A stretch of 64,000 bases of DNA from Lutraria lutraria (GCA_964023205.1 OZ026845.1:11480001-11544000); one strand, 5' to 3'; positions 23,319-35,398 are shown, numbered from the stretch's first letter. Numbers and translations: made by a program. Notes: generated from the sequence alone by a model not told the origin.

Positions 23319-25904
23319 ATGGATAGTTTAGAAATAAGCTCATTAAATGTAAGAGGTTTATGTAACGTAGACAAAAGAACAAAGATATTTGAATGGTTGA
23401 AAAACCTGAACAGCCAAATATACTTCCTACAAGAAACTCACTCTTCAAAAGCTTTCACATCAATCTGGGAACAGAACTGGAAGGGTAAATGTTTTTTTAG
23501 TGGTTTAAAATCTAACAGTGAGGGCGTATGTATTTTAGCTCACCCCAGTTGTGATATTGATTTCAATAACAAAAGAGAAATTGTAATTGGGAGACTCATA
23601 GCAGTTGATATCAAAATAAATGACAAAAATATCACTCTGGTAAATGTGTATGGTCCAAATAATGACGACGTAACTATATTTGATAAATTAGAGTCATTCT
23701 TAATAACGAAAGAGATTTTATCATCGGTGGTGACTTTAATACAATAATAGATAATGATTTAGATAAGAAAAATGGTAACCAAAAAACTTATAAAAAATGT
23801 AGAAATAAAATACTAAATATAATAAATACCTGTAATGTTGTCGACATCTGGCGAAACAAACACCCACAAAAACACAATTTACTTGGCATTCAAATACAAA
23901 ACCAACCATCCATTGCAGGTTGGACTACTTTTTAATCTCTGACAGTCTGGCTACATCCGTAAAAAAACATGCATCCAAACTTCATACAGAACAGATCACT
24001 CACTTATTAAATTGGAAATACAAACATTAACATCACAAAAAAGGAAAAGGATATTTTAAGATAAACAATTCATTACTTTTAGAAAATCAATACCAGATAC
24101 AAATACAAAATACGATAACATCAACAGCAGAAATTAACAAAAATTGCGCGCCCGATACACTGTAGGAAGTCATCAAATATGCCGCATATAAAAACAAAAC
24201 AGAAAAAAATGAAGAAAAAAGATTATTACAAGAAATTTATGATTTGGAAGATGAGCCCGCACAACAAAACGTAGACGTTGATAACATTACAGCTATGATA
24301 ACAGAAAAAAAAAATTACTAGATCATATCAACGATAAAAAAATAAACGGACAAATATTAAGATCAAAAGCTATTCACGTAGAACAAAACGAAAAAAAATC
24401 TCAATATTTTGCAAATTTAGAAAAACATAGATCACATAAAAAAGCTGTACACAAATTAATAGTCAATAGTAAGGAAATAACCAACAAAGGTGATATACTT
24501 AATGCAGAAGTTGACTATTATACCAAGTTATACAGTAAAAAACAAATAAATGTGAACCTAATGAAAGAATTCTTAGATAAACCAATAAACACCCTTGATG
24601 AAACAGAAAAGCAATCATGTGAGGGGCTCATTACAGAATATGAATGCAAACTAGCGATTAAAGAAATGCAAAACAATAAAAGTCCAGGCTCAGACGGATT
24701 GAATGTAGAGTTTTATCAAATATTCTGGAACTACATCAGTCAGTACTTAATAAATTCATTAAACCATTCTTTTGAGATAGGAACACTAACCCAACTTCAA
24801 AGACAAGGAATTATTACACTCATCCCCAAACCAAATAAAGATCTTGATCAAATTTCAAATTGGCGTCCAATCACCCTGTTAAACATAGATTATAAAATTG
24901 CAACTAAAGTTATCGCAAATAGAATTAAAAAGATCCTACCATCAATAATAAGCAGTGACCAAACTGGATTTATGCAAAATAGATACATCGGAGAAAATGT
25001 CAGGACAATATTTGAAGTTATTGAATACGTCCAATCTAAAAATAAACCTGGTTTGGTATTTTTCGCAGATTTCGAAAAGGCTTTTGACAGTCTTAGTCAC
25101 TTTTTTATAATCAAATGTTTTGAAAGATTTAATTTTGGAACATATCTAACTAAGTGGATTAAACTTTTCTACTCAAATATATGTAGCATTATTATCAACA
25201 ATGGCCACCTGTCCCAACAATTCAACATAGAAAGAGGTGTCAGGCAAGGCTGTCCGTTATCAACCTCTATTTTTATCATCTGTTTAGAAATATTATCTAA
25301 CAATATCAAACTGAATGCAGACATAACAGGTATACAGATAAATGAACATGAAATTAAACAAACTTATTTCGCAGATGATGGAACCTTTACAATTGATGGA
25401 TCAAAAAAATCATTCGAAGCGCTGACTAATACTTTAGATGAATTTGGAGGTATATCATGCCTAAACCTCAACATATCCAAATCACAGTTCTAAAAATTGG
25501 GTCTCTAACAAACACTTCCATAAAATATTGTGAACATAAAAAATTCCAATGGACCTCAGAGCACGCAACAACCTTAGGCATTACATTTACAAATAATAAA
25601 TTGACAAATTCAATTCTAAACCTAGAAAAAAGATTAAGGAGTTTGAAAATTGTTTAAAACAATGGCAACATCGTAAATTAACATTATTGGGTAAAATTAC
25701 AGTAATTAAAACATTTGCTCTCCCAAAACTCATATACCCTCTAACTGTCCTACCAAAACCACCTGCAAAAACAATTAATTACATACAGTCGTTAATATTT
25801 AAATTTTTATGGGATGGAAAGCCCGACAAGATAAAGAGACAAACATTGTACCAACCGTATGAAAATGGCGGATTAAAATTAACAGAATTAAACTCGTTCA
25901 TAAA
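23319..25904 (+). pseudogene. LINE ORF2, endonuclease and reverse transcriptase part (frameshifted)
   Basis: The ATG at 23319 opens an AP-endonuclease domain: SLNVRGL, then FLQETHS, then VNVYGPN, and after a frameshift near 23700 IIGGDFN. LDYFLISDS follows in another frame, then a SDH-S-like TDHSLIKLE. After a degenerate linker (24050-24550) the reverse-transcriptase frame runs 24552-25493. It contains NKSPGSDGL, LIPKPNKDL, NWRPITLLN, QTGFMQNRYI, FADFEKAFDS, RGVRQGCPLS and the catalytic FADD (YFADDG). More frameshifts occur near 25480 and 25660. The C-terminal continuation (PKLIYPLTVLP, FLWDGKP) stops at the element insertion after the Ser-Phe-Ile-Asn codons. The enzyme would nick DNA and prime reverse transcription there, but this copy is dead. 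Confidence 0.9.
25894..25904 (+). repeat. 11-bp target-site duplication of the foldback element, left copy
   Basis: TCGTTCATAAA is repeated exactly at 33946-33956, immediately outside the inverted termini of the inserted element. Deleting element plus one copy keeps the LINE frame open across the junction. Confidence 0.93.
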
Positions 25905-25912
25905 TGTGTGTG

Positions 25913-26124
25913 AAGTTGGCGGCCTAGCGGCCTAGGGGCCTGGCGGCGTGAAGTTGGCGGCCTAGCGGCCTGGCGGCGTGAAGTTGGCGGCCTAGCGGCC
26001 TGGCGGCGTGAAGTTGGCGGCCTAGCGGCCTAGCGGCCTGGCGGCGTGAAGTTGGCGGCCTGGCGGCCTAGCGGCCTAGCGGCGTGAAGTTGGCGGCCTG
26101 GCGGCCTAGCGGCCTAGCGGCCTA
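25913..26124 (+). repeat. GC-rich subterminal repeats of the foldback element (left)
   Basis: Short tandem permutations of GGCCTAGC / GGCCTGGC, with GTGAAGTTGGC repeated about six times. The mirrored set lies at about 33824-33940 (GGCCGCTA, GGCCGCCA, CCAACTTCAC). This GC-rich block stands out sharply from the AT-rich surroundings. Such subterminal motifs are usually transposase-binding sites; here that is inference. Confidence 0.85.
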
Positions 26125-29100
26125 GAATTTTATACTCCCAATCGCCCAGAAATGCATCAGAATCACGTTCTATAAGCATTAGAAACTATTTAGGATGGAA
26201 AAAGTCGCAAAAAATCACTTTAACATAGGTATGAAATTTCGCCGAAAACTTAGTTTTTTCACCGACCCAAAATATTAAACACCCAATCACTCAGAAATGT
26301 ATCAGAATCACATTCTACATGCATTAGAAACGATTTTGGACGGAAAAAGTCGCAAAAATTCACTTTTTCATAGTTACGCCGCTAGGCCGCTAGGCCGCCA
26401 ACTTCACGTTTTCAGCGGCCTAGCGGCCTAGAATTTTATACTCCCAATCGCCCAGAAATGCATCAGAATCACGTTCTATAAGCATTAGAAACTATTTTGG
26501 ATGGAAAAAGTCGCAAAAAATCACTTTAACATAGGTATGAAATTTCGCCGAAAACTTAGTTTTTTCACCGACCCAAAATATTAAACACCCAATCACTCAG
26601 AAATGTATCAGAATCACATTCTACATGCATTAGAAACGATTTTGGACGGAAAAAGTCGCAAAAATTCACTTTTTCATAGTTACGCCGCTAGGCCGCTAGG
26701 CCGCCAACTTCACGTTTTCAGCGGCCTAGCGGCCTAGAATTTTATACTCCCAATCGCCCAGAAATGCATCAGAATCACGTTCTATAAGCATTAGAAACTA
26801 TTTTGGATGGAAAAAGTCGCAAAAAATCACTTTAACATAGGTATGAAATTTCGTCGAAAACTTAGTTTTTTCACCGACCCAAAATATTAAACACCCAATC
26901 ACTCAGAAATGTATCAGAATCACATTCTACATGCATTAGAAACGATTTTGGACGGGAAAAGTCGCAAAAATTCACTTTTTCATAGTTACGCCGCTAGGCC
27001 GCTAGGCCGCCAACTTCACGTTTTCAGCGGCCTAGCGGCCTAGAATTTTATACCCCCAATCGCCCAGAAATGCACCAGAATCACGTTCTATAAGCATTAG
27101 AAACTATTTTGGATGGAAAAAGTCGCAAAAAATCACTTTAACGTAGGTACGAAATTTCGCCGAAAACTTAGTTTTTTCACCGACCAAAAATATTAAACAC
27201 CCAATCGCTCAGAAATGTATCAGAATCACATTCTACATGCATTAGAAACGATTTTGGACGGAAAAAGTCGCAAAAAATCACTTTTTCATAGTTACGCCGC
27301 TAGGCCGCTAGGCCGCCAACTTCACGTTTTCAGCGGCCTAGCGGCCTAGAATTTTATACCCCCAATCGCCCAGAAATGCATCAGAATCACGTTCTATAAG
27401 CATTAGAAACTATTTTGGATGGAAAAAGTCGCAAAAAATCACTTTAACGTAGGTACGAAATTTCGCCGAAAACTTAGTTTTTTCACCGACCAAAAATATT
27501 AAACACCCAATCGCTCAGAAATGTATCAGAATCACATTCTACATGCATTAGAAACGATTTTGGACGGAAAAAGTCGCAAAAAATCAATTTTTCATAGTTA
27601 CGCCGCTAGGCCGCCAACTTCACGTTTTCAGCGGCCTAGCGGCCTAGAATTTTATACCCCCAATCGCCCAGAAATGCACCAGATTCACGTTCTATAAGCA
27701 TTAGAAACTATTTTGGATGGAAAAAGTCGCAAAAAATCACTTTAACGTAGGTACGAAATTTCGCCGAAAACTTAGATTTTTCACCGACCAAAAATATTAA
27801 ACACCCAATCACTCAGAAATGTATCAGAATCACATTCTACATGCATTAGAAACGATTTTGGACGGAAAAATTCGCAAAAAATCAATTTTTCATAGTTACG
27901 CCGCTAGGCCGCCAACTTCACGTTTTCAGCGGCCTAGCGGCCTAGAATTTTATACCCCCAATCGCCCAGAAATGCATCAGAATCACGTTCTATAAGCATT
28001 AGAAACTATTTTGGATGGAAAAAGTCGCAAAAAATCACTTTAACGTAGGTACGAAATTTCGCCGAAAACTTAGTTTTTTCACCGACCAAAAATATTAAAC
28101 ACCCAATCGCTCAGAAATGTATCAGAATCACATTCTACATGCATTAGAAACGATTTTGGACGGAAAAAGTCGCAAAAAATCACTTTTTCATAGTTACGCC
28201 GCTAGGCCGCTAGGCCGCCAACTTCACGTTTTCAGCGGCCTAGCGGCCTAGAATTTTATACCCCCAATCGCCCAGAAATGCATCAAAATCACGTTCTATA
28301 AGCATTAGAAACTATTTTGGATGGAAAAAGTCGCAAAAAATCACTTTAACGTAGGTATGAAATTTCGCCGAAAACTTAGTTTTTTCACCGACCCAAAATA
28401 TTAAACACCCAATCGCTCAGAAATGTATCAGAATCACATTCTACATGCATTAGAAACGATTTTGGACGGAAAAAGTCGCAAAAAATCACTTTTTCATAGT
28501 TACGCCGCTAGGCCGCTAGGCCGCCAACTTCACGTTTTCAGCGGCCTAGCGGCCTAGAATTTTATACCCCCAATCGCCCAGAAATGCATCAGAATCACGT
28601 TCTATAAGCATTAGAAACTATTTTGGATGGAAAAAGTCGCAAAAAATCACTTTAACGTAGGTACGAAATTTCGCCGAAAACTTAGTTTTTTCACCGACCA
28701 AAAATATTAAACACCCAATCGCTCAGAAATGTATCAGAATCACATTCTACATGCATTAGAAACGATTTTGGACGGAAAAAGTCGCAAAAATTCACTTTTT
28801 CATAGTTACGCCGCTAGGCCGCTAGGCCGCCAACTTCACGTTTTCAGCGGCCTAGCGGCCTAGAATTTTATACCCCCAATCGCCCAGAAATGCATCAGAA
28901 TCACGTTCTATAAGCATTAGAAACTATTTTGGATGGAAAAAGTCGCAAAAATCACTTTAACGTAGGTACGAAATTTCGCCGAAAACTTAGTTTTTTCACC
29001 GACCCGGAATATTAAACACCAAATCGCTCAGAAATTTATCAGAATCATATTCTACAAGCATAAGAATCTATTTTGGATGGAGAAGTCGCAAAAAACACTC

Positions 29101-29140
29101 TCACGGCATCATAATTACGCCGCTAGGCCACTAACTTCCC
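26125..29140 (+). repeat. tandem array, ten units of about 306 bp
   Basis: Units start at 26125, 26431, 26737, 27043, 27349, 27647, 27945, 28251, 28557 and 28863. Spacing is 306 bp, except two of 298 that lack one GGCCGCTA word. Each unit is a dimer of two related halves of about 150 bp (both contain 'cagaaatg.atcagaatcac', 'gcattagaaac' and 'aaaaagtcgcaaaaa'), followed by CGCCGCTAGGCCG...CAACTTCACG. Neighbouring units are nearly identical, so the array expanded recently; the last unit is diverged. Three similar units occur in inverse orientation in the right arm. Confidence 0.95.
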
Positions 29141-29423
29141 TTCTTTCAGTGCGTATACTCAAGTAATCATCGAGCGGCTTAGTATATATTGTAGGAACTT
29201 ATTTTACCATTAATGGTAAAGAAGCAAATTTATTTAAACTAAATCATTCTTATACAATATCGAAAGCAAAATCGGGACTGATGAGTGTGTGAACTAAAAC
29301 ATATAATTTATAATCCAAAAATCAACTTTAACCACGGCGATAGCGACACTTCTCTATTATTTTAGTTTCCGAAACGCAGGTTTTACGGTTTTTTTTGTCT
29401 AGACTACTGATAAATAAACTAAG

Positions 29424-29740
29424 TTGATGCAGAAACTTTTTTGGAAGGGAAAAGTCGCAAAAAAATCACTTCACCATACTGGTACGCCATTACGCCGAAA
29501 ACTTCACCTTTTTAGCTATCTGGAATATTATATAAAAATGTATCAGATTCACGTTCTACAAGCAAGGGAAAAGTCGCAAAAGATACTCTCGCGGCAACAA
29601 AGTTACGCCGCAAGGCCACTAACTACCCTACTTTCGGCGACCCGGAATATTAAACACACAATCACTCCGAAGTGTATCAGAATCACGTTCTACAAACTTT
29701 AGAAACTATTTTTGAAGTGAAAGTCGCAAAATGGTCACGT
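29424..29740 (+). repeat. degenerate old copies of the 306-bp unit
   Basis: The words 'gaaactttttt.gaaggg', 'aaaagtcgcaaaa', 'tgtatcag.ttcacgttctac' and 'ttacgccg' recur here at much lower similarity than in the main array. They sit just inside the inner edge of the left arm and look like an older, decayed generation of the same unit. Confidence 0.75.
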
Positions 29741-31004
29741 GTATGTGTACGTGAACGAAGATAAAAGATGTATCATTCAGTAAGTGTTCTGAATACGTGA
29801 ATAGGTACACTAATTTCGTGCCAAAGAAGTAATCGTTATGTTAATACATGCTTATGCTTCAGACAAAATAGAACGTATAAGAAAATCAAAGTACTGAATG
29901 TAGTGTCGGAACTCGATTTTTCATATGAGACTAGTCACTGGTGTTGCTCGCAACACAACAATGACTGTTAGGAGAAATCCTAAATTAGGAACTGTACAGT
30001 TGATGGATATTCATGCTTAGGAATTAACATACACAATCTCAATATTGCCATCTATTTATGTACATATTCTGATATTCATGTGCTAAATTCCATCAACCTA
30101 GCATGATGGTTATCTAAGTTATCAGATGTTTCGAGTTATTATGTAGCCCTACCCAGCCTATACTTTTCCGAATTCATCGGTACTAAAATATGCATTGTTA
30201 CCGTTGTATTTACTGATTTAATACATACCGGAAAGCTCTTCAATACGCCCCATTTTAATAATATATCTTGATTATGGCCACATATCACTCTAAATGCATA
30301 CTTCAGTGTTAGAAACGAATTAAAATCGACCTAGTGATAATCTGGTTTTGAAGAGTTTTTTTATTTTCCATGTTTTTAGTTCCATACACGGAACAAAATT
30401 GCTATCGATAATAGAAATGAACTGACATAAACAACTATCGATTGATTAATCGTAGTTTAGGATTTTTTCAGAAAATCTATATAATTGGTGTGAATTATAT
30501 TCAAACTTAATATCATGATGTTGGACTATATGACAGGTTTTGAAGTGAAAGTAAAAGTTAATTGTAAAAAAGTATAGCTATTCGGAAACTAGCCGGTATA
30601 CGGCGATATTTGCCGATCTCGCTACGGAATATTCCGACATCGCACGATTTCATTAGTTCCATTACGATCCTTCTGTTTTAACAATTGCAAACTTCACAAT
30701 AACTAAGTAAACAGTAGATTTGATTGTTAGTACAATCTGATTATTTGATGAAGCTGACGATTAACTATCACGTATGTTTACAAAATGACGACTTTATGAA
30801 TGAATAAGGAAGGGTTTCTCATTATTAGGGCATTACTGAAATTAAGTAATTGTTCTGTCTTAAATCTTATATAAATGCATTTTGTTTTATCCATGTAATA
30901 GAATATAATGAGATCTTATTGAATCATGCCATTTACATTTAAATAGAAAATGCGTTTCGTCTATGAACTATGATTCCAAAAGCTGAGAGCTCTAATTTTG
31001 ATAG

Positions 31005-31510
31005 GTTTTACAGTTTGTCCTAATTTCTCGTCCAATGAAATCTCCGCATTTCATTTGATATTTGAAAAATAGATCGCATAAAATGTGCTAAAACCTGATA
31101 TGGAGAAAATACGTCACTTATCTTTCTGTATGTATTAGTTATCGTTCATATTTTGAATTTTATGGGATATATCACAAGCGACGCGGAGCGGAGCGCAGTG
31201 ATATGTCGCATAAAATTCAAAATATGAACGATAACTGATTTACAGTTTGTCTTAATTTCTGTACAGACAGCGTAATAAGTGACGTATTTTCTCCATATCA
31301 GGTTCAAGGCACATTTTATGCGATATATTTTTCAAATTTCAAATGAAATGCGGACATTTCATTGGACGAGAAATTAGGACAAACTGTAAATACAGAAATT
31401 AAGACAAACTGTAAATCAGATATCCTTCATAATTTGAATTTTATGCAACATAACACTGCGCTCCGCTCCGCGTCGCTTGTAATATATCCCATAAAATTCA
31501 AAATATTGGT
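31005..31510. repeat. repeat 'Z' inverted pair inside the foldback loop
   Basis: Two nested palindromes. The outer pair 31010-31140 / 31240-31395 shares 'acagtttgtc.taatttct', 'cgcattt' and 'gagaaaatacgtcactta'. The inner pair, 31139-31175 / 31198-31235, forms a stem of about 37 bp closed by a loop with GCGACGCGGAGCGGAGCGC. A further inverse copy of the stem-loop lies at 31425-31510. The same sequence occurs solo at 19410-19620, so Z is an independent MITE-like family. No protein. Confidence 0.75.
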
Positions 31511-31917
31511 TATTCATAAGTGACAACCACATTTTCGTAATCTGATATGCTTATGGGTTTCAAACTTAATATTCTGTACATTGAGTTGTTTAGTAACTAC
31601 TTTTTTCTATTAAACACATAAGCAAGTTGACTTTCAAGATGACCGCCAATTCAAACCAAGGAAGGTAAATATTGTAGATGTGGGAAATATGTATTGGTGT
31701 GCGACGCAAATATTTGCAAATGCCAGTGTTTTTTTTAGTCATTAATTTCTTTAATCATATTATATGACCTGTCTTATTCTTAACATTTTGCATTTAACAT
31801 GCACATATACGTCTTGCTTAAAAAATGTATCAATCAGGGAATCAATTTAAGTATCTATTCAGTAGCTATATATTAGCCATCTAATAACTGATTGTGTAAT
31901 TAGAAGCTAGTCTATCA

Positions 31918-32323
31918 ATGACCTTGTTATTGGCCTATCTACCGTGGAATATGCGAGGGGTGATCCAGAAATTCGTAGACAGTACATGTTTATCACAAAT
32001 AAATATACGTAATAATGTTAAATTCCGATTCCGTCTGGCCATTAGCGGTTGCGAGATCTTACGTTGCACACGCGGTGAGTTACACGTGCTTACAACGTAC
32101 TATCGTCTTGCGATTTTCACGTTATCGTATGAAGCCGTACTTGGATGTACTGTTTACGAACCGAACCCTTTCTCACTCAGATGTTTTAAGCGCGTGCAAG
32201 TATGATGAACGTGAGTACTGGGGTAAATCCGCAGCCGGTACTCACAACATTCGGATCGCCGCGTTTATGCAAGTAGACAACACGCACTTGAAAGTATGGC
32301 GAGTTGGGACCGGCGCTTACTGA
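31918..32323 (+). other. higher-GC patch with two overlapping open frames, unidentified
   Basis: Within the AT-rich loop of the foldback element this segment of about 400 bp is CpG-richer and open in two frames (95 codons from 31918; 102 codons from 32015, ending in TGA at 32321-32323). Residues such as GVIQKFVDS and CKYDEREYWGK look protein-like, but I recognise no transposase, DDE or zinc-finger motif. It may be a captured fragment or remnant of a mobile-element gene. Confidence 0.25.
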
Positions 32324-32562
32324 GCGCAAATAATTGTTCCAATGAATGAGATCTGCCCTACTTGAATCAGAGGTAGTGATGAATGACCACATAAGCTATT
32401 TCATTACCAAATCAACACATAAAGATTTGAGCGGACTGGGATCGATCTCGTGATTACTGCATATAACATAATAAAAAAACGGAACATTTGTGCATGTTTC
32501 TTCGCCGCTTTCGAAATGTATGAGTTAAATACACATAATTCACGGCTACGTACCTTGAAACG

Positions 32563-33945
32563 TTTCTGCATGAATTTATCAGTAGTCTAGACCAAAAAAA
32601 AACTAAAACCAGCGTTTCGGAAAACTAAAATAATAGATAAGTGTCGCCGTGGTTAGAATTGATTTCTGGATGATAAATTATATGTCTTAGTTTACACACT
32701 AATCCGTCCCGATTTTGCTTTCGATATTGTATAAGATGTATTTAGTTTAAATAAACTTGCTTCTCTACCATAAATGGTAAAATAAGTTCTAAGCGCTGAA
32801 AGAAGGAAAGTTAGTGGCCTAGCGGCGTAACTATGATGCCGCGAGAGTGTTTTTTGCGAGTTTTACTTCAAAAACAGTTTCCTACGCTTGTAGAACGTGA
32901 TTCTGATACATTTCTGAGTGATTGGGTATTAAATATTCAGGGTCGCAAAAAAAATTTTTTTTCGGCGAAATTGCGTACCTACGATAAAGTGATTTTTTGC
33001 GACTTTTTCCGTCCAAAATAGTTTCTAATGCATGTAGAATGTGATTCTGATACATTTCTGAGCGATTGGGTGTTTAATATTTTTGGTCGGTGAAAAAACT
33101 AAGTTTTCGGCGAAATTTCGTACCTACGTTAAAGTGATTTTTTGCGACTTTTTCCATCCAAAATAGTTTCTAATGCTTATAGAACGTGATTCTGATGCAT
33201 TTCTGGGCGATTGGGGGTATAAAATCCTAGGCCGCTAGGCCGCTGAAAACGTGAAGTTGGCGGCCTAGCGGCGTAACTATGAAAAATTGATTTTTTGCGA
33301 CTTTTTCCGTCCAAAATCGTTTCTAATGCATGTAGAATGTGATTCTGATACATTTCTGAGCGATTGGGTGTTTAATATTTTTGGTCGGTGAAAAAACTAA
33401 GTTTTCGGCGAAATTTCGTACCTACGTTAAAGTGATTTTTTGCGACTTTTTCCATCCAAAATAGTTTCTAATGCTTATAGAACGTGATTCTGATGCATTT
33501 CTGGGCGATTGGGAGTATAAAATTCTAGGCCGCTAGGCCGCTGAAAACGTGAAGTTGGCGGCCTAGCGGCGTAACTATGAAAAAGTGAATTTTTGCGACT
33601 TTTTCCGTCCAAAATCGTTTCTAATGCATGTAGAATGTGATTCTGATACATTTCTGAGTGATTGGGTGTTTAATATTTTGGGTCGGTGAAAAAACTAAGT
33701 TTTCGGCGAAATTTCATACCTATGTTAAAGTGATTTTTTGCGACTTTTTCCATCCAAAATAGTTTCTAATGCTTATAGAACGTGATTCTGATGCATTTCT
33801 GGGCGATTGGGAGTATAAAATTCTAGGCCGCTAGGCCGCTAGGCCGCCAGGCCGCCAACTTCACGCCGCCAGGCCGCTAGGCCGCCAGGCCGCCAACTTC
33901 ACGCCGCCAGGCCGCTAGGCCGCTAGGCCGCCAACTTCACACACA
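32563..33945 (-). repeat. right inverted arm of the foldback element
   Basis: Inverse copy of the left arm. The inner unique block 32563-32820 pairs with about 29120-29430 at roughly 85-90 percent by eye. Then come about three 306-bp units (boundaries near 33228, 33524 and 33823) and GC-rich ends. It is much shorter than the left arm, so unit number has changed on one or both sides since insertion. Confidence 0.9.
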
Positions 33946-33956
33946 TCGTTCATAAA
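33946..33956 (+). repeat. 11-bp target-site duplication, right copy
   Basis: Exact repeat of 25894-25904 next to the right terminus CAACTTCACACACA. The LINE frame resumes here (codons for Asn, Ala, Ile, Lys). Confidence 0.93.
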
Positions 33957-35076
33957 TGCAATCAAATGTAGTTGGGTAAAACGCTATATAAATGAAAAAA
34001 ATAAAAGCAAATGGAAAATATTCTTTGATATCAAATTGTCAAAATATGGACAAAAACTATTATTTGATAGCAATTTAAAACAAAATGATAGCAAGATTAC
34101 AGACTCTGAATTTCTAAACGAAATCATTGAAGCATGGTTTCTTATCAAATCTAGATTTGAAAAAATAAACAATACCAAAATACAACCATGCAAAATGATT
34201 ATATGGAATAATTCCGAAATAAAAATAAACTCGAAAACCTTCTTCTATAAAACATGGTATGATAAGGGAATAAAACTTTTAGAGCAATTATATGATTATA
34301 GAATCAACTCATTTTATTCATTCGATCAATTACAATTTCTTTATGAAATTCCACACACAGACTTTTTAAAATACTCCGCATTAATAAACAGCATACCCAT
34401 ACCTATTCGAGAGAAACTAAAGACAGACTCAATAAATTACAATAACAGTAATGATTCACTTCTTGAAAGAATAGCCAATAAAACGAAAATAAATAAATTC
34501 TTATATGATATACAAATTGAAAACAATGATCAATTACAATCTGAAACAAAATGGAACAATTTGTTAAACGATGGTGACATAAATTGGAAAAAAATCTATG
34601 TTCAACCGGTAATATCAATAACCGACGTCACCTTAAGAAACTTCCAATATAAAATTATCACTAGAACTATTGCAACCAAAAAATATCTCCTTAAATGTAA
34701 ATTAGCTAATTCAAGCCTATGTTTATTTTGCAACAGCTACGTTGAAACAATAGAACATCTATTTTATGAATGTCACCATGTACAAATCTTCTGGAACCAA
34801 ATAAACTCTTATTTTGAAAGTAAAAACATAAACTTCCAAATAAATAAACAAAATGCTTTAATTGGAGATGTAAACATAAAACTAAACAAAAAACAAATAA
34901 ACTTCATACTAATAGTAGCAAAACAATTTATTTATAAAATGCGGTGTAAGCCAATGTTACCACAATATAACATATTTAAACATTATTTAAACTTAAAATT
35001 GAATACCGAAAAACACATTGCCTTAATGAATAACAAATACGAGGTTTTTAGAATTGAATGGGACCCATTCATTTAA
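33957..35076 (+). pseudogene. LINE ORF2 C-terminal part
   Basis: Continues the interrupted ORF2 in frame: CSWVKRYINEKN and SKWKIFFDIK lead into a long open frame ending at 35074-35076. The C-terminal Cys/His knuckle CLFCNSYVETIEHLFYEC, followed by FW, is the usual end of L1/Tx1 ORF2 proteins. There is no stop over about 370 codons, which contrasts with the frameshifted endonuclease half. A short 3' UTR and A-rich tail follow to 35381. Confidence 0.9.
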
Positions 35077-35381
35077 AACAACATCCATCATTCAATACGA
35101 ATATGTATATGATTAAAAAGATAGATACTATTCCATGTGCAAAGAACAATATAAACTCTTCACTTAAAAATAGTATTACAAAGAAATACAGTTTTTATTA
35201 ATATTATATTTACTTACGGCCTTATCTTCCCTGTACTAGTTGCTTTTTTTTATTTGTTTATTATACATTAAAACTCTTCATGTACCTGTATTGGCAAAAC
35301 TGAATCTGCTATTGTTTATATATATTGGTATTATGAATTATGTTAATTCTTGTACGTTGAAAAAAGAAATAAATGAAAAAA

Positions 35382-35398
35382 AGCTTACATAGAAACCA
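35382..35398 (+). repeat. LINE target-site duplication, right copy
   Basis: Exact 17-bp repeat of 23079-23095. Downstream (35398-35465) the words 'aagcttgggattgcattct' and 'ggtcattgttaacata' resemble repeat U, so the LINE landed in a U unit. Confidence 0.9.

Larger units (their letters stand above)
25905..33945 (+). mobile_element. 8,041-bp foldback-like DNA transposon (MULE-type candidate)
   Basis: The termini are exact inverted repeats beginning TGTGTGTGAAGTTGGCGG on both sides, within an exact 11-bp duplication. The arms are long and unequal: left 25905 to about 29430, right about 32563 to 33945. Each arm has, from outside in, GC-rich GGCCTAGC subterminal repeats, tandem units of about 306 bp, and a unique inner block (29090-29430 paired with 32563-32900). 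The loop (29430-32563) is AT-rich and holds no recognisable transposase. Long arms of internal tandem repeats are the hallmark of Foldback elements, which are allied to Mutator-like transposons. Mutator elements make duplications of 8-11 bp, so that superfamily is the best guess. It is presumably mobilised in trans. Confidence 0.88.
23096..35381 (+). mobile_element. L1/Tx1-type LINE, nearly full length, interrupted by an 8-kb element
   Basis: Bounded by an exact 17-bp duplication and ending in an A-rich tail (aaaaaagaaataaatgaaaaaa). After removal of the inserted element and one copy of its duplication, the LINE is about 4,234 bp: a leader of about 220 bp, an ORF2-like frame with an AP-endonuclease, a reverse transcriptase and a C-terminal Cys/His region, then a short 3' UTR. 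Several frameshifts make it inactive. The 'LIPKP-NKDL...NWRPITLLN.DYKI.TK.IANR' block is typical of the L1/Tx1 group. No separate ORF1 is present. Confidence 0.88.

Noticed and set aside
26125..29140. CRISPR-like array of regular repeats
   Set aside because: Units are about 306 bp with no unique spacers, in a eukaryotic transposon arm. It is a tandem repeat.
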